A stretch of 64,000 nucleotides of DNA from Actinacidiphila yeochonensis CN732 (GCF_000745345.1 NZ_JQNR01000005.1:3534001-3598000); one strand, 5' to 3'; shown: positions 37,214 through 45,767, counted from the first letter of the stretch. Notes: generated by a model not told the origin, from the sequence alone. A program made the numbers and translations.

Positions 37214-37476
37214 GCGACGGCTCCTGTCCGGCCGGGCGCGCGGCCCGGCCACTCCTCGCGGCCGTGTCCCGGCCGACGGCGTCGTCCCGGTCCGGGTGGT
37301 GTCCCGTCCCCGCGCAGATGCATGCCCGGGGACCGGGCGGTTCAGACGAAGTTCACACGTTCCTGCGTCACCGGATAGCCCGCTCTGACGAATTTCCGCG
37401 GCATGGGCACGTTCCCCTTGCCAGCGGCCGCCGCGATCTGCTCGGCGACCCGTGTGCCCGGCCCGGAGACGACGGC

Positions 37477-37507
37477 GCCGCCCGGCAGGCGGGGCCTGCC
37501 GGGCGGC
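37477..37507 (-). terminator. Terminator of the oxidoreductase-MFS operon
   Basis: Thirteen-base perfect arms (37477-37489, 37495-37507) with a 5-base loop, 32 bases beyond the MFS stop on the minus strand. Confidence 0.75.
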
Positions 37508-37538
37508 GGGGGAGGGGCCCGGCGGGCCCGGGCGGCGG

Positions 37539-38864
37539 TCAGGCGCGGCGCAGGGCCAGGCCGACGGCGGCGCCGGCGGCGAGGAGGACGCCCGCGTCGG
37601 TGAGCAGCGCCGTGTGCAGGGTCGTGGCGGCGAGCACCGCGCTGAGCACCGGGGTGCCCAGGGTGATGCCCACCTGCTGGGTCATCGACGCCAGCCCCGT
37701 GGCGAGTCCCTGCTCCTCGTCGGGCAGGCCCGAGGTGGCGGTGACCATGTAGCCGACGATCGCCGAGATGTGGCCGAGCGCGCCCGCCGACGTCGCCGCC
37801 AGCAGCAGGACCAGGGCCCCGCCGCCGGCCAGGCCGCCGTTCAGGCCGTCGCCCAGCCAGAACATCGCGGCGGTGGCGACCGCCTGGAGCAGCAGCCCGG
37901 CCACCAGCACCCGGCGCGCCTGGAACCGGACGATCAGCCGCGGTGCCGCCAGGCCGCCGCCGAAGGCGGCGACGCCGAGGCCGCAGAAGGCCAGCCCCGT
38001 CTGCAGGGGGTTGTAGCCGAGGGTCTGCTGCATGTAGAGGGTGAGCAGGAAGACGAGCGAGCTCTCCATCGAGAAGGTGGCCAGGCCGCCGAGGTTCCCC
38101 CACATCACGCTCGGCCGGGTCAGCACCCGCACCGGGGCCAGCGGCGCCGCGGCCCGCAGCTCGATCCGCCAGAACGCCGCCAGCAGCACGGCCGCCCCGG
38201 CCAGCCAGGCCAGCGCCGAAGGGTCGCCCCAGCCGCGCTGTCCCGCGCTGGTGACGCCGTAGACGAGGGCGAGCAGGCCGCCGGTGACGGTGGCGGCGCC
38301 GGGCAGGTCGAGCCGGGTCCGGGCGCCGCGGCTCTCGGCGACCACCGACGGCGCCGCGAGCAGCACGGCCGCGGCCACGGGCACGTTGACGAGGAACGCC
38401 CAGCGCCAGCTCAGCAGGTCGGTGAGGACGCCGCCGAAGATCGCGCCGACGGTGAACCCGGCCGACAGCAGCATCCCGTTGAGGGCCAGCGCCCGGTCCC
38501 GCAGCGGCCCCTCGGGCAGCGCCGTGGTCAGCAGCGACAGCGCCGCCGGGGTGGCGAGCGCCGAGGCGAGGCCCTGCGCGGCGCGGGCGGCGAGCATCAT
38601 CCCCGGCCCCTGGGCGAGACCGCCCGCCAGCGAGCCGACGGCCAGCAGCGCCATGCCCGCCAGCAGCATCCGGCGCCGCCCGGCCAGGTCGGCCAGCCGG
38701 CCGAAGAGCAGGGTGAAGCCGGCCGAGGGCAGCATCATCGCCGTCGAGATCCACTGGAGGCCGCCCTGCGAGAAGCCGAGCCCGCGGCCGATGGCCGGCA
38801 GCGCAACGTTGAGGACGGAGAAGTCCACGGCGATCATGAACTGCGAGCCGAGCAGCAGTACCAT
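37539..38864 (-). CDS. MFS drug-type exporter (DHA2 family) with unclear N-terminus
   Basis: 441 residues as written, about 14 membrane helices. DHA2-family motifs are present: VLNVALPAIGRGLGFSQ in helix 1, WISTAMMLPSAGF, motif A FGRLADLAGRRRM and motif C-like LLSAGFTVGAIFGGVL. It likely exports a toxic compound with protons. ATG 38864 has no ribosome binding site and cuts off the preceding frame TPRQQLA, which looks like true coding. The better start is ATG 38976 (MTTTTRAAADAG), 5 bases after the oxidoreductase stop, but it is in another frame, so a one-base indel between is suspected. Confidence 0.8.
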   Translation of the reverse strand: MVLLLGSQFMIAVDFSVLNVALPAIGRGLGFSQGGLQWISTAMMLPSAGFTLLFGRLADLAGRRRMLLAGMALLAVGSLAGGLAQGPGMMLAARAAQGLASALATPAALSLLTTALPEGPLRDRALALNGMLLSAGFTVGAIFGGVLTDLLSWRWAFLVNVPVAAAVLLAAPSVVAESRGARTRLDLPGAATVTGGLLALVYGVTSAGQRGWGDPSALAWLAGAAVLLAAFWRIELRAAAPLAPVRVLTRPSVMWGNLGGLATFSMESSLVFLLTLYMQQTLGYNPLQTGLAFCGLGVAAFGGGLAAPRLIVRFQARRVLVAGLLLQAVATAAMFWLGDGLNGGLAGGGALVLLLAATSAGALGHISAIVGYMVTATSGLPDEEQGLATGLASMTQQVGITLGTPVLSAVLAATTLHTALLTDAGVLLAAGAAVGLALRRA

Positions 38865-38981
38865 CGCCAGTTGTTGACGAGGCGTCAGGCGAGGGGCGGC
38901 GCCGGTCGGCGCGGCGGGGCGGTGGTGGGCGCGGAGGGGCCCCGGCGTCGGCGGCGGCCCGTGTGGTCGTGGTCATGGCGG

Positions 38982-39905
38982 TCAGGCTCCGATCGTGAGG
39001 ACGGCGTTGCCGGTGATCCGGCGCTCGCCGAGGTCGTCGAGGGCGCGCGCGGTCTCCCGCCAGTCGGCGAGCCGGCCGACCACCGGGTGCAGCCGGTCCT
39101 CGGCCACCAGGCGGACCAGTGCGGCCAGGTCGGCGGCGCAGGAGGCGTCGGTGTGCTCGTAGTGGAAGTGGCGGACCGCCGCCGAGCGGGGGCCGTCGAA
39201 GAAGCGGAAGAAGTCGAGGACGGCGGGCTCACGGGATGCCTGGCCGAACCAGATCAGCTCCCCGCGCGGCCGCAGCAGTGCCAGCGCCCCGGCCGTGCTC
39301 GCGCCGCCCACGGACTCCATGACGACGTGGAAGGGGCCCTGCGCGTCCGCCAGCCGGTGCACCACCCGGGCGCCGAACTCCGCCAGCCGCGCGCCGCGTT
39401 CGGGCGTCGCGGTGACCGCCGTCACCTCGGCCCCGGCCGCCACCGCCAGCTCGGTGACGTAGTGCCCGACACCGCCGGACGCCCCCGTCAGCAGCAGCGA
39501 GCGGCCCGAGAGGCAGCCCGCGGTCCGCAGCAGCCGCAGCGCGGTCAGCCCGGCCAGCGGCAGCGCGGCGGCCGTGACGGCGTCGACGCCCTCGGGGAGC
39601 ACCGCCAGCCGGTCGGTGCCGACCGCCGCGTACTCGGCCCAGCCGCCGTGCGGCGGGTGGGCGACCACCCGCTGACCGGTGCGCGGCCCGCTGCCGTCGG
39701 CGGCGCCCTGCACCACCAGCCCGGCGATGTCCTTGCCGGGGCGGAGACCGGGTCGGGGCGCGCCCCTCAGCCGGGACAGCTCCCCCCGGTTGAGGGAGAA
39801 CGCCTCCACCTTCACCAGCGCCTGGCCGGGCTCCGGCACCGGCTCCTCGGCCTCTCCGGCCACCACCAGTGCCCCGGCCTGCCCGGTGGGCAGCAGTGCC
39901 CTCAT
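38982..39905 (-). CDS. Quinone oxidoreductase-type zinc-independent MDR dehydrogenase
   Basis: 307 residues. Medium-chain dehydrogenase/reductase with N-terminal GroES-like fold (VKVEAFSLNRGELSRL) and NADPH-binding Rossmann motif LLLTGASGGVGHYVTELA (about 140-157). The catalytic zinc ligands of alcohol dehydrogenases are missing, as in NADPH:quinone reductases. ATG 39905 follows GGAAGGAG. It precedes the MFS exporter gene by five bases and is divergent from a LysR gene, forming a detoxification-type module. Confidence 0.88.
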   Translation of the reverse strand: MRALLPTGQAGALVVAGEAEEPVPEPGQALVKVEAFSLNRGELSRLRGAPRPGLRPGKDIAGLVVQGAADGSGPRTGQRVVAHPPHGGWAEYAAVGTDRLAVLPEGVDAVTAAALPLAGLTALRLLRTAGCLSGRSLLLTGASGGVGHYVTELAVAAGAEVTAVTATPERGARLAEFGARVVHRLADAQGPFHVVMESVGGASTAGALALLRPRGELIWFGQASREPAVLDFFRFFDGPRSAAVRHFHYEHTDASCAADLAALVRLVAEDRLHPVVGRLADWRETARALDDLGERRITGNAVLTIGA

Positions 39906-40037
39906 CGGCCCGCTCCTTCCGTCCGCTCGCGTTGTCCGCTCGCGTTGTCCGTTCCCGCCGGCGGGCGCTGCGCCCTGCCGGCAAGAACCAGGAAAGCCGC
40001 AGGTCAGAAGGGGTGTCCAACAGCTCTCTGTCCGGGT

Positions 40038-40056
40038 CGACAACCGTTGTTTGTCG
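40038..40056. promoter_or_regulatory. Inverted repeat in the lysR/oxidoreductase intergenic region
   Basis: CGACAA (40038-40043) and TTGTCG (40051-40056) with a 7-base spacer, in the AT-richer centre between the divergent genes. It has the size and position of a LysR-type binding box. Confidence 0.45.
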
Positions 40057-40149
40057 GCCCCGGCCAGCGCGGCGCGGACCCGGGGACGCCGGGCGGACCG
40101 GAGGCGGCGGCCGTAGCCGGCGGGGTGCTCCGGAGGCGGGCGGATAGGC

Positions 40150-40189
40150 TTCCGTACCGGCCGGGCGCGCCGCCCCGGCCGGTACGGAA
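40150..40189 (+). promoter_or_regulatory. 13-base-arm inverted repeat in the lysR leader
   Basis: TTCCGTACCGGCC (40150-40162) and its perfect complement (40177-40189) flank a 14-base GC loop, ending 16 bases before the LysR ATG. It could be an autoregulatory operator or an mRNA hairpin limiting translation. Confidence 0.5.
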
Positions 40190-40205
40190 CGGGGACGGGC
40201 GGGCG

Positions 40206-41165
40206 ATGGATCTCGACCTGGCGCAGGTGCGCGCCTTCACGGTGACGGCCGAGCGGCTGCACTTCGGGCAGGCCGCCGCCGAGTTGTTCCTGACCCAGCA
40301 GGCGCTGTCCAAGCGGGTGGCGCGGCTGGAGGAGGCGTTGGGCCGAAGACTCTTCGAACGCACAGGCCACGGAGTGGAGTTGACACCCGCCGGTCGCCGT
40401 TTCCTGGAGCCGGCACGCGAGTTGGTCAGGGCCGGCGAGGCGGCCGTGGAGGCGGCCCGGCACGAGGACCGGGCGCTGCGGGTCACCGTGTGGGGGCACA
40501 TGTTCGCGCCGCTGCGGACCTTCCGGGCGGTGATGGCGCGGCGGCCCGAACTCGCCCTGGAGGTCGGCCCGCGCCCCGATTTCACCGCCGCGCTGGCCGC
40601 GCTGCGGGCCGGTGAGATCGACTTCGGCCTCGGCCGCGTGCACGGCCGCGACGAGCCCTGGCCGACCGGCGCCACCCGCCGGCTGGTGCGGCTCGAACCG
40701 GTGCACGCCGTGCTGAGCGAGGAGCACCCGCTGGCCGGTGCCGCCGTCCTCACCCCGGCCGACCTGCGCACCGGCCGGCTGTGGTTCCCCGCGCCGCGCG
40801 AACGGGTCGAGTTCCTGGACGCGTTCACCGAACGCTTCGGCATACCGGCCGACTTCGGCGGCGTGAACCTCGGCCTGGCCCCGTTCCTGGCCCGCCTGCG
40901 CGACGACCCGGAGCACTTCTCGCTGCTGTGCGCCGACCCGGACACGCCGCCCGGCCCCGGCCTGCGCGCCGTCCCGGTCGCCGACCCGGTGCCGCTGTAC
41001 GCGTGGCACGCGGTGTGGCGCGACGGCGAGCACCACCCGGGCCTGTCCGACCTGCTGAGCGCCTTCGCCGACGCGGCCCGCGCGCACGGCTGGCTCGCCT
41101 ACGACCCGAACCGCCACTGGCTCCCCGAGGCCGACGTCCCCACTCCGGCCCCGCCCGGCTCATGA
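40206..41165 (+). CDS. LysR family transcriptional regulator
   Basis: 319 residues. The N-terminal LysR helix-turn-helix (about 1-60; VTAERLHFGQAAAELFLTQQALSKRVARLEEALG) is followed by a substrate-binding domain (from about 90, VTVWGHMFAPLRTFRAVM). It is divergent from the quinone oxidoreductase-MFS operon and so probably activates it in response to the exported compound. ATG 40206. It ends at a strong bidirectional terminator. Confidence 0.9.
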   Translation: MDLDLAQVRAFTVTAERLHFGQAAAELFLTQQALSKRVARLEEALGRRLFERTGHGVELTPAGRRFLEPARELVRAGEAAVEAARHEDRALRVTVWGHMFAPLRTFRAVMARRPELALEVGPRPDFTAALAALRAGEIDFGLGRVHGRDEPWPTGATRRLVRLEPVHAVLSEEHPLAGAAVLTPADLRTGRLWFPAPRERVEFLDAFTERFGIPADFGGVNLGLAPFLARLRDDPEHFSLLCADPDTPPGPGLRAVPVADPVPLYAWHAVWRDGEHHPGLSDLLSAFADAARAHGWLAYDPNRHWLPEADVPTPAPPGS

Positions 41166-41187
41166 GCGGAGCCGGCCGGAGGCCGGC

Positions 41188-41240
41188 GCGGGAGTGCCCC
41201 GGCGGCGCGTACGGCGTACGGTCCGCCGGGGCACTCCCGC
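41188..41240. terminator. Bidirectional terminator between lysR and the lectin gene
   Basis: Eighteen-base perfect arms (41188-41205, 41223-41240) with a 17-base loop between convergent genes. Confidence 0.8.
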
Positions 41241-41297
41241 CTCCTGGCGGGACCCGGTCCGGAGGCCGGCCCCGGGCCGGCCGCGCGGGGCGCGCTG

Positions 41298-42539
41298 TCA
41301 GGACGCGGCGGGCAGGGTCCACTGCTGGTTGGGGTTGCCGGTGCACCCGTACACGATGAGGGCCGTGCCGTTGGCGCTGTTGCTGGCGGGGACGTCGAGG
41401 CAGCGGCCGGAAGCCTGGTTGACCAGGGCCTTCGTGGTGGCGTTGTAGGTCCAGAGCTTCGACGTGTCGGTGACCGCGCCGCCCGGGCCCGTTCCGGCGC
41501 AGTCGCTCACCAGCACCGCCGAGCCGGAAGCGGTGCCGTTGGCGGCGAGGCAGTAGTCGGAGCGCAGCCGGAGGGTGCCGTCGGCGGCGCGGACCCACGC
41601 CTGGCCGACACCCCCGGAGCAGGCGTAGAGGTCGGCGGCGGTTCCGTCGGAGACCCCGCCCAGGGAGTCCAGGCACTTGCCGGCCAGCCCGGTGACGGCT
41701 CCGCGCACCGAGTTGCCCGTCGCCAGGTTCTGCACCGTGCCACCGGCGACGCTGTCGGTCCGGGTCATCGCGGCGCAGGCGTTGCCGTTGTTCGAGGTGC
41801 CGGAGACCCTGGCGGTGACCGTGCCGCCGTTGCCGGTGGGCAGCCCGAAGCGGGCCGCGCTGAACGGCTGGTCGTAGCAGGTGGCGCGCGGGTCGTTCCA
41901 CTCGAAGTACTCGGTCCAGTCGACCATGCCGGTGGACGCGATCGCCGTGGCGGGGGTCTTGATGCTGCCCAGGGTGAAGGAGGTGCCGGCGGTGGTGTTC
42001 TTGACGGTGGCGCCGAACCAGCCGGAGCCCTGGGCGGCCACGGTGAAGGTGTAGGTGTGGCCGGCCGTCCAGTTGAGGTTCATCCGGCAGCTCTCCCCGG
42101 TGCCCTCACCGCCGAAGGCCGCGCAGGAGGTCCCGGCGCTGCCCGCGGTCGCCTGCGTGGCGTCCCAGACGGAGAACAGGAACAGCCGGTTCGAGCCGCC
42201 GTCGGACTGCATGCCGACGTACGCGCCGTTGCCCACGTCGAAGCCGAACTGGTGCGCCCAGAAGACCTGCGAGCTGAACCCGGGGTCGGTCAGCACCGTG
42301 GTCGACCAGGTGACGTCGGCCAGCGTCGGCGATCCCGTGAAGGCGTAGTTGGTGTACGTGCCGGGCGTCGTGCCGATCGTCGCCGCCTGTGCCGGGTTCA
42401 CCCCGCCGCCCAGCCCCAGCGCCAGCCCCGCCACGGCGGCGGGGACGGCCAGCCGGCGCAGCCGCCTGGCGAGGGGAGCACGCCGGAGCGCTGTGCGGAC
42501 CCGTCCGCGAAGGCCGGTTCCCGGGGTGTGCGGAGCCAT
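41298..42539 (-). CDS. Secreted protein with unknown beta domain and C-terminal ricin-type lectin domain
   Basis: 413 residues. A twin-Arg-rich, hydrophobic signal (LARRLRRLAVPAAVAGLALGLG, cleavage near AQA-A) exports it. Residues about 45-260 form an uncharacterised domain (FWAHQFGFDVGNGAYVGMQS; YFEWNDPRATCYDQP) resembling DUF3472-type secreted domains. A ricin B-type lectin trefoil follows (about 285-413) with repeats GKCLDSLGG, YCLAANGTASGS and GRCLDVPASNSANGT and QQWTL ends, predicted to bind polysaccharide. ATG 42539 (after AGGTGG) is preferred; GTG 42569 is an alternative. Substrate unknown. Confidence 0.8.
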   Translation of the reverse strand: MAPHTPGTGLRGRVRTALRRAPLARRLRRLAVPAAVAGLALGLGGGVNPAQAATIGTTPGTYTNYAFTGSPTLADVTWSTTVLTDPGFSSQVFWAHQFGFDVGNGAYVGMQSDGGSNRLFLFSVWDATQATAGSAGTSCAAFGGEGTGESCRMNLNWTAGHTYTFTVAAQGSGWFGATVKNTTAGTSFTLGSIKTPATAIASTGMVDWTEYFEWNDPRATCYDQPFSAARFGLPTGNGGTVTARVSGTSNNGNACAAMTRTDSVAGGTVQNLATGNSVRGAVTGLAGKCLDSLGGVSDGTAADLYACSGGVGQAWVRAADGTLRLRSDYCLAANGTASGSAVLVSDCAGTGPGGAVTDTSKLWTYNATTKALVNQASGRCLDVPASNSANGTALIVYGCTGNPNQQWTLPAAS

Positions 42540-42569
42540 ACGATCCACCTGTTTCCTCTTGTCGGTCAC

Positions 42570-43085
42570 TGGACGCGCGCCGGCACGCCGGTCCGGCCGG
42601 GTGTGCGCCGGCGCGGTGCGTCAGAGCGTCGGGACAGCATGGGCCGCCGCCGGACCGCGGGCCGCGGCCTTTCCCGGTTCTGTCCGGCAACCAGCGCTGC
42701 CTGTGCCGATCTCGACCCTTCGTGGCGGTCTCCCGGCGGAATCCGTGATCGTTTCGGGCTGCCGCGTCCACCGGGCCGATCGGGTGGGGAGGGCTTCGCG
42801 CACCGGCGCCGGGACGGACCGCGCCGCCGACGGCTCACGGCCGATGGCTCACAGCCGACGGCTCACGGCCGTCGCTCACGGCCGTCGCTCACGGCGGCGA
42901 AGCGCACCGGCCACGGTGGCGGGCGGGTATCGAGTCGCGAACGATCCGGCTTCCCCGCTTGTGACGGCGCCCGGCCCGGCCGGATCGTCCTACGTGACAC
43001 GGGCGCGGCCTGAAGGACCGCCCGAGGGGGCGACGGCGGCGGCCGTCCCAAGAGCGGGCCGGACGACCGGGGTGGGGCTGAGATC
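42570..43085. other. Gene-free divergent region with tandem repeats
   Basis: It holds upstream regions of the lectin gene and of the hypothetical at 43086, and a degenerate tandem array (42827-42894). Open frames on both strands have no family resemblance or good ribosome binding site, so no gene is called. Confidence 0.45.
42827..42894. repeat. Five-copy degenerate tandem repeat (14/13 bases)
   Basis: Copies CCGACGGCTCACGG (42827-42840 and 42855-42868), a variant at 42841-42854, then two 13-base copies CCGTCGCTCACGG (42869-42881, 42882-42894). They share the core GCTCACGG, so they could be repeated binding sites or simple slippage. Confidence 0.8.
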
Positions 43086-43991
43086 GTGGCCAGTGGAACG
43101 GAAACGCCGAGACCAGGACGCGGGTGCGGCTGCGCCGCCGTGGTGGCCGCGACAGCCGTCCTGGCGGTCGCGCTGCTGGGCTGGCGCGTCTACAGGTACT
43201 GGCATCCGACGCCGCCGGACGTCCGGTCGTTCGCCCGGTCCGCCACCACCCAGGCGGCGGACCGGGCCGCCACCGCCACGGCGGACAGCCAGGTCAGCGC
43301 CTTCCGCAAGGCCACGCCCTGGGCGACGGACCTGGGGACGTCGCGGGTGGACCTGTGCGGGTCGGAGAGCCGGACCGGCTCCATCGGCGCCCGCCCGCAG
43401 TGGTCACGGGTCTCCTGCCAGCGGGTCACCACCCTGTACCTCGCGTTCGACGGCGACATCGGACAGCGGCTGAGGCAACTCGACGCGGCGACAGGGACCT
43501 TGGGCTGGGTCCCGCCGCCGTCCCAGCACAGGGGCCCCTCGGACGCGCTGGTCGCCGCCCTCGCCTACGAACGGCAGCCGCCGGGCGACCCCGACCCCGC
43601 GCAGTCCGCGGAGGCCGCCGAGCGGCCGGCCGACATCCAGGTGGCCTACACCCTGCCCGCCCGGCCCGACTCCTCCGACGGGCCGAGGGTCGTGCTGGGG
43701 GTGGCCCAGAAACCCCGTGCGCCCCGGACCGGCTTCGTGGGCGGCATCTCCGACCTGGACGGCACGTCGAAGCGGCCCCACGGCAACGACCAGTTCGACC
43801 GGACGGTCTACCTGACGTGGAAGCCCCTCTCCCCGACGGCCCTGGCCGCGGCGGGCTACGGGGCGCACGCGTTCACGCTCTCGCTCTCGATCACCTCCAC
43901 CTACGCCACCGAGCTGCCACCGGCCACGCCCCCTCCCGCGCCGACGACGGGGTACTACTCGCCCTGCTACAGCGGCAGCCACTGCGGCTGA
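43086..43991 (+). CDS. Single-pass membrane hypothetical protein
   Basis: 301 residues. A short basic/Cys-containing N-terminus (GRGCGCAAV) leads to one membrane helix (about 15-36), then an extracytoplasmic region with few motifs (RSATTQAADRAATATADSQV; WATDLGTSRVDLCGSES), rich in Pro at the end (LPPATPPPAPTT) and finishing CYSGSHCG. I do not recognise a family. GTG 43086 is the assumed start, with weak upstream signal; codon bias supports coding. It stands alone between a repeat-rich region and a tandem repeat. Confidence 0.65.
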   Translation: MASGTETPRPGRGCGCAAVVAATAVLAVALLGWRVYRYWHPTPPDVRSFARSATTQAADRAATATADSQVSAFRKATPWATDLGTSRVDLCGSESRTGSIGARPQWSRVSCQRVTTLYLAFDGDIGQRLRQLDAATGTLGWVPPPSQHRGPSDALVAALAYERQPPGDPDPAQSAEAAERPADIQVAYTLPARPDSSDGPRVVLGVAQKPRAPRTGFVGGISDLDGTSKRPHGNDQFDRTVYLTWKPLSPTALAAAGYGAHAFTLSLSITSTYATELPPATPPPAPTTGYYSPCYSGSHCG

Positions 43992-44024
43992 GGCGCGGAC
44001 CGGGCCCCGTCAGGACCCGCCGGC

Positions 44025-44101
44025 CCGCGTCGGTCCCATCGGGCCGCGTCGGTCCCATCGGGCCGCGTCGGTCCCATCGGGCCCCGGCGGCCCCCATCGG
44101 G
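44025..44101. repeat. Three perfect 19-base tandem copies plus a degenerate copy
   Basis: CCGCGTCGGTCCCATCGGG occurs at 44025-44043, 44044-44062 and 44063-44081, followed by a degenerate unit to 44101. It lies just after the hypothetical gene's stop and is noncoding. Likely slippage-generated; copy number may vary between strains. Confidence 0.85.
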
Positions 44102-44284
44102 CCTCATCCGGGAGCCCGCCGGAACCCGCTTGCCGACGCGCCCGGGGCGGTGGAAGGCTCAGCGGCGTGTCGGACACGGCCGCGCGGGCCGGGTGGGTCG
44201 GCGTGACCGACCTGCCGCCCCGCGAACCGGGCGTGCCGGCGGTCGCGTCGACGAGGTGGCGAGTTCACGAAGGAGCCGGGTGCG

Positions 44285-45463
44285 GTGACAGGGATCGACG
44301 TCGAGCGGGTCCGCCGGGACACGGCGGGGGCCGAGCGGGTGGCCCACCTCAACAACGCGGGGTCGGCGCTGCCGCCGCGCCAGGTGGTCGACGCGGTGGT
44401 CGGGCACCTGCGCCTTGAGGAGCAAATCGGCGGCTACGAGGCGGCCGCCGAGCAGGAGGAGCGGATCGAGCACACCTACGACGCGCTGGCCCGGCTGCTG
44501 GGCGCCGGGCGGGACGACATCGCGGTCGTGGAGAACGCCACGCGAGCGTGGGACATGGCCTTCTACTCGCTGCGCTGGGCGCCCGGCGACCGCATCCTCA
44601 CCGCCCGCGCCGAGTACGCCAGCAACGCCGTCGCGTTCCTGCAGACCGCCCGGCGCCACGGAGTCCGGGTCGACGTGGTACCCGACGACGAGCACGGCCA
44701 ACTCGACGTCGACGCGCTGCGGTCCATGATCGACGACCGGGTCAGGCTCGTGGCCGTCTCCCACGTGCCCACCCAGGGCGGCCTGGTCAACCCGGCCGCC
44801 GAGATCGGCCGGGTCGCCCGCGAGGCAGGAGTCGTCTACCTGCTGGACGCCTGCCAGTCCGTCGGCCAGATCGCGCTCGACGTCGACGAGATCGGGTGCG
44901 ACCTGCTCAGCGGCACCGGCCGCAAGTACCTGCGCGGCCCGCGCGGCACCGGCTTCCTCTACGCCTCCCCGCGCGTCCGCGAGGAGCTGGAACCGCCCTT
45001 CCTCGACCTCCACTCCGCCAGCTGGACGTCCTCCGACTCCTACGTCGTCCGCGCCGACGCCCGCCGGTTCGAGACCTGGGAGGGCAACTTCGCCGGCAAG
45101 ATCGGCCTGGGCGTCGCCGTGGACTACGCCCTCGCCCTCGGCCTCCCGGCGATCGAAGCCCGCGTCACCGCCCTCGCCGCGACCCTGCGCGCCCGGCTGC
45201 GTGACCTGCCCGGCGTCCACCTCCACGACCGCGGCGCGCGCCAGTGCGGCCTCGTGACCTTCACCGTCGACGGCCACGACAGCCACGCCGTCGCCAGTGC
45301 CCTGCGCGCCGCGCGCGTCAACGTCTCGGTCACCTCGGCCGCCTACGCCCGCTGGGACTTCGGCGCCCGCGACCTCGCCTCCGCGGTCCGCGCCTCCGTC
45401 CACTACTACAACACCGACGCCGAGATCGACCGCCTCGTCAGCGCCCTCCCGCAGGCGGGTTGA
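44285..45463 (+). CDS. Class V aminotransferase-fold PLP enzyme
   Basis: 392 residues of the aminotransferase class V/cysteine desulfurase-like family. The PLP lysine is in LSGTGRKYLRGPRGTGF (about 215), the pocket Asp-Cys in YLLDACQSVGQIALDVDEIG, and NNAGSALPP near the start is typical of this subgroup, which includes isopenicillin epimerase-like and EgtE-like lyases. No partner genes clarify its substrate. GTG 44285 is 9 bases from AAGGAG. It precedes, but is separated by a minus-strand small gene from, the furan-type operon. Confidence 0.85.
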   Translation: MTGIDVERVRRDTAGAERVAHLNNAGSALPPRQVVDAVVGHLRLEEQIGGYEAAAEQEERIEHTYDALARLLGAGRDDIAVVENATRAWDMAFYSLRWAPGDRILTARAEYASNAVAFLQTARRHGVRVDVVPDDEHGQLDVDALRSMIDDRVRLVAVSHVPTQGGLVNPAAEIGRVAREAGVVYLLDACQSVGQIALDVDEIGCDLLSGTGRKYLRGPRGTGFLYASPRVREELEPPFLDLHSASWTSSDSYVVRADARRFETWEGNFAGKIGLGVAVDYALALGLPAIEARVTALAATLRARLRDLPGVHLHDRGARQCGLVTFTVDGHDSHAVASALRAARVNVSVTSAAYARWDFGARDLASAVRASVHYYNTDAEIDRLVSALPQAG

Positions 45464-45590
45464 CGGTCCGAGGGCCGGGTAGGACCGTGCCCCCCGCGTT
45501 CGCCCCGGCGCGACGTGGGGCGCGGGTTGGGCAGCGCTGTGCCCCGGACCGCAGGCCGGGGCACAGGTGGGAGAGCACGTGCGGGGCGGC

Positions 45591-45767
45591 TCAGCCGCCG
45601 GCGAGCATCCTGCCGAGTGCCTTCGCCGCCATCTCGATCAGGGATTCCGCCAGGCTCGCGGCCACCCCCTCGCCGACGTGCGCCTCCTCGGGCGGCAGGC
45701 CCTCCGCCTCACGTCGCGCGTTCTTCTCAGCCCGTTCGATCTGCCGCATGGCGACCTCAAAGCCCAT
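45591..45767 (-). CDS. Small conserved-looking 58-residue protein
   Basis: 58 residues, MGFEVAMRQIERAEKNARRE at the start, then EGLPPEEAHVGEGVAASLAE, and LIEMAAKALGRMLAGG at the end. The start codon is preceded by GGAGGAGG 7 bases upstream, the strongest such site in the region, and third positions are G/C. The protein is helical and charged, with an amphipathic C-terminus; it has no signal peptide. I do not recognise a family. Transcribed away from the MfnB-type gene, it could share a divergent control region with it. Confidence 0.6.
   Translation of the reverse strand: MGFEVAMRQIERAEKNARREAEGLPPEEAHVGEGVAASLAESLIEMAAKALGRMLAGG

Noticed and set aside
37452-40205. Plus-strand open frame continuous with the LysR gene
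   Set aside because: Stop-free only because of GC content; the LysR protein begins at ATG 40206, and the upstream part is antisense to the exporter and oxidoreductase genes.
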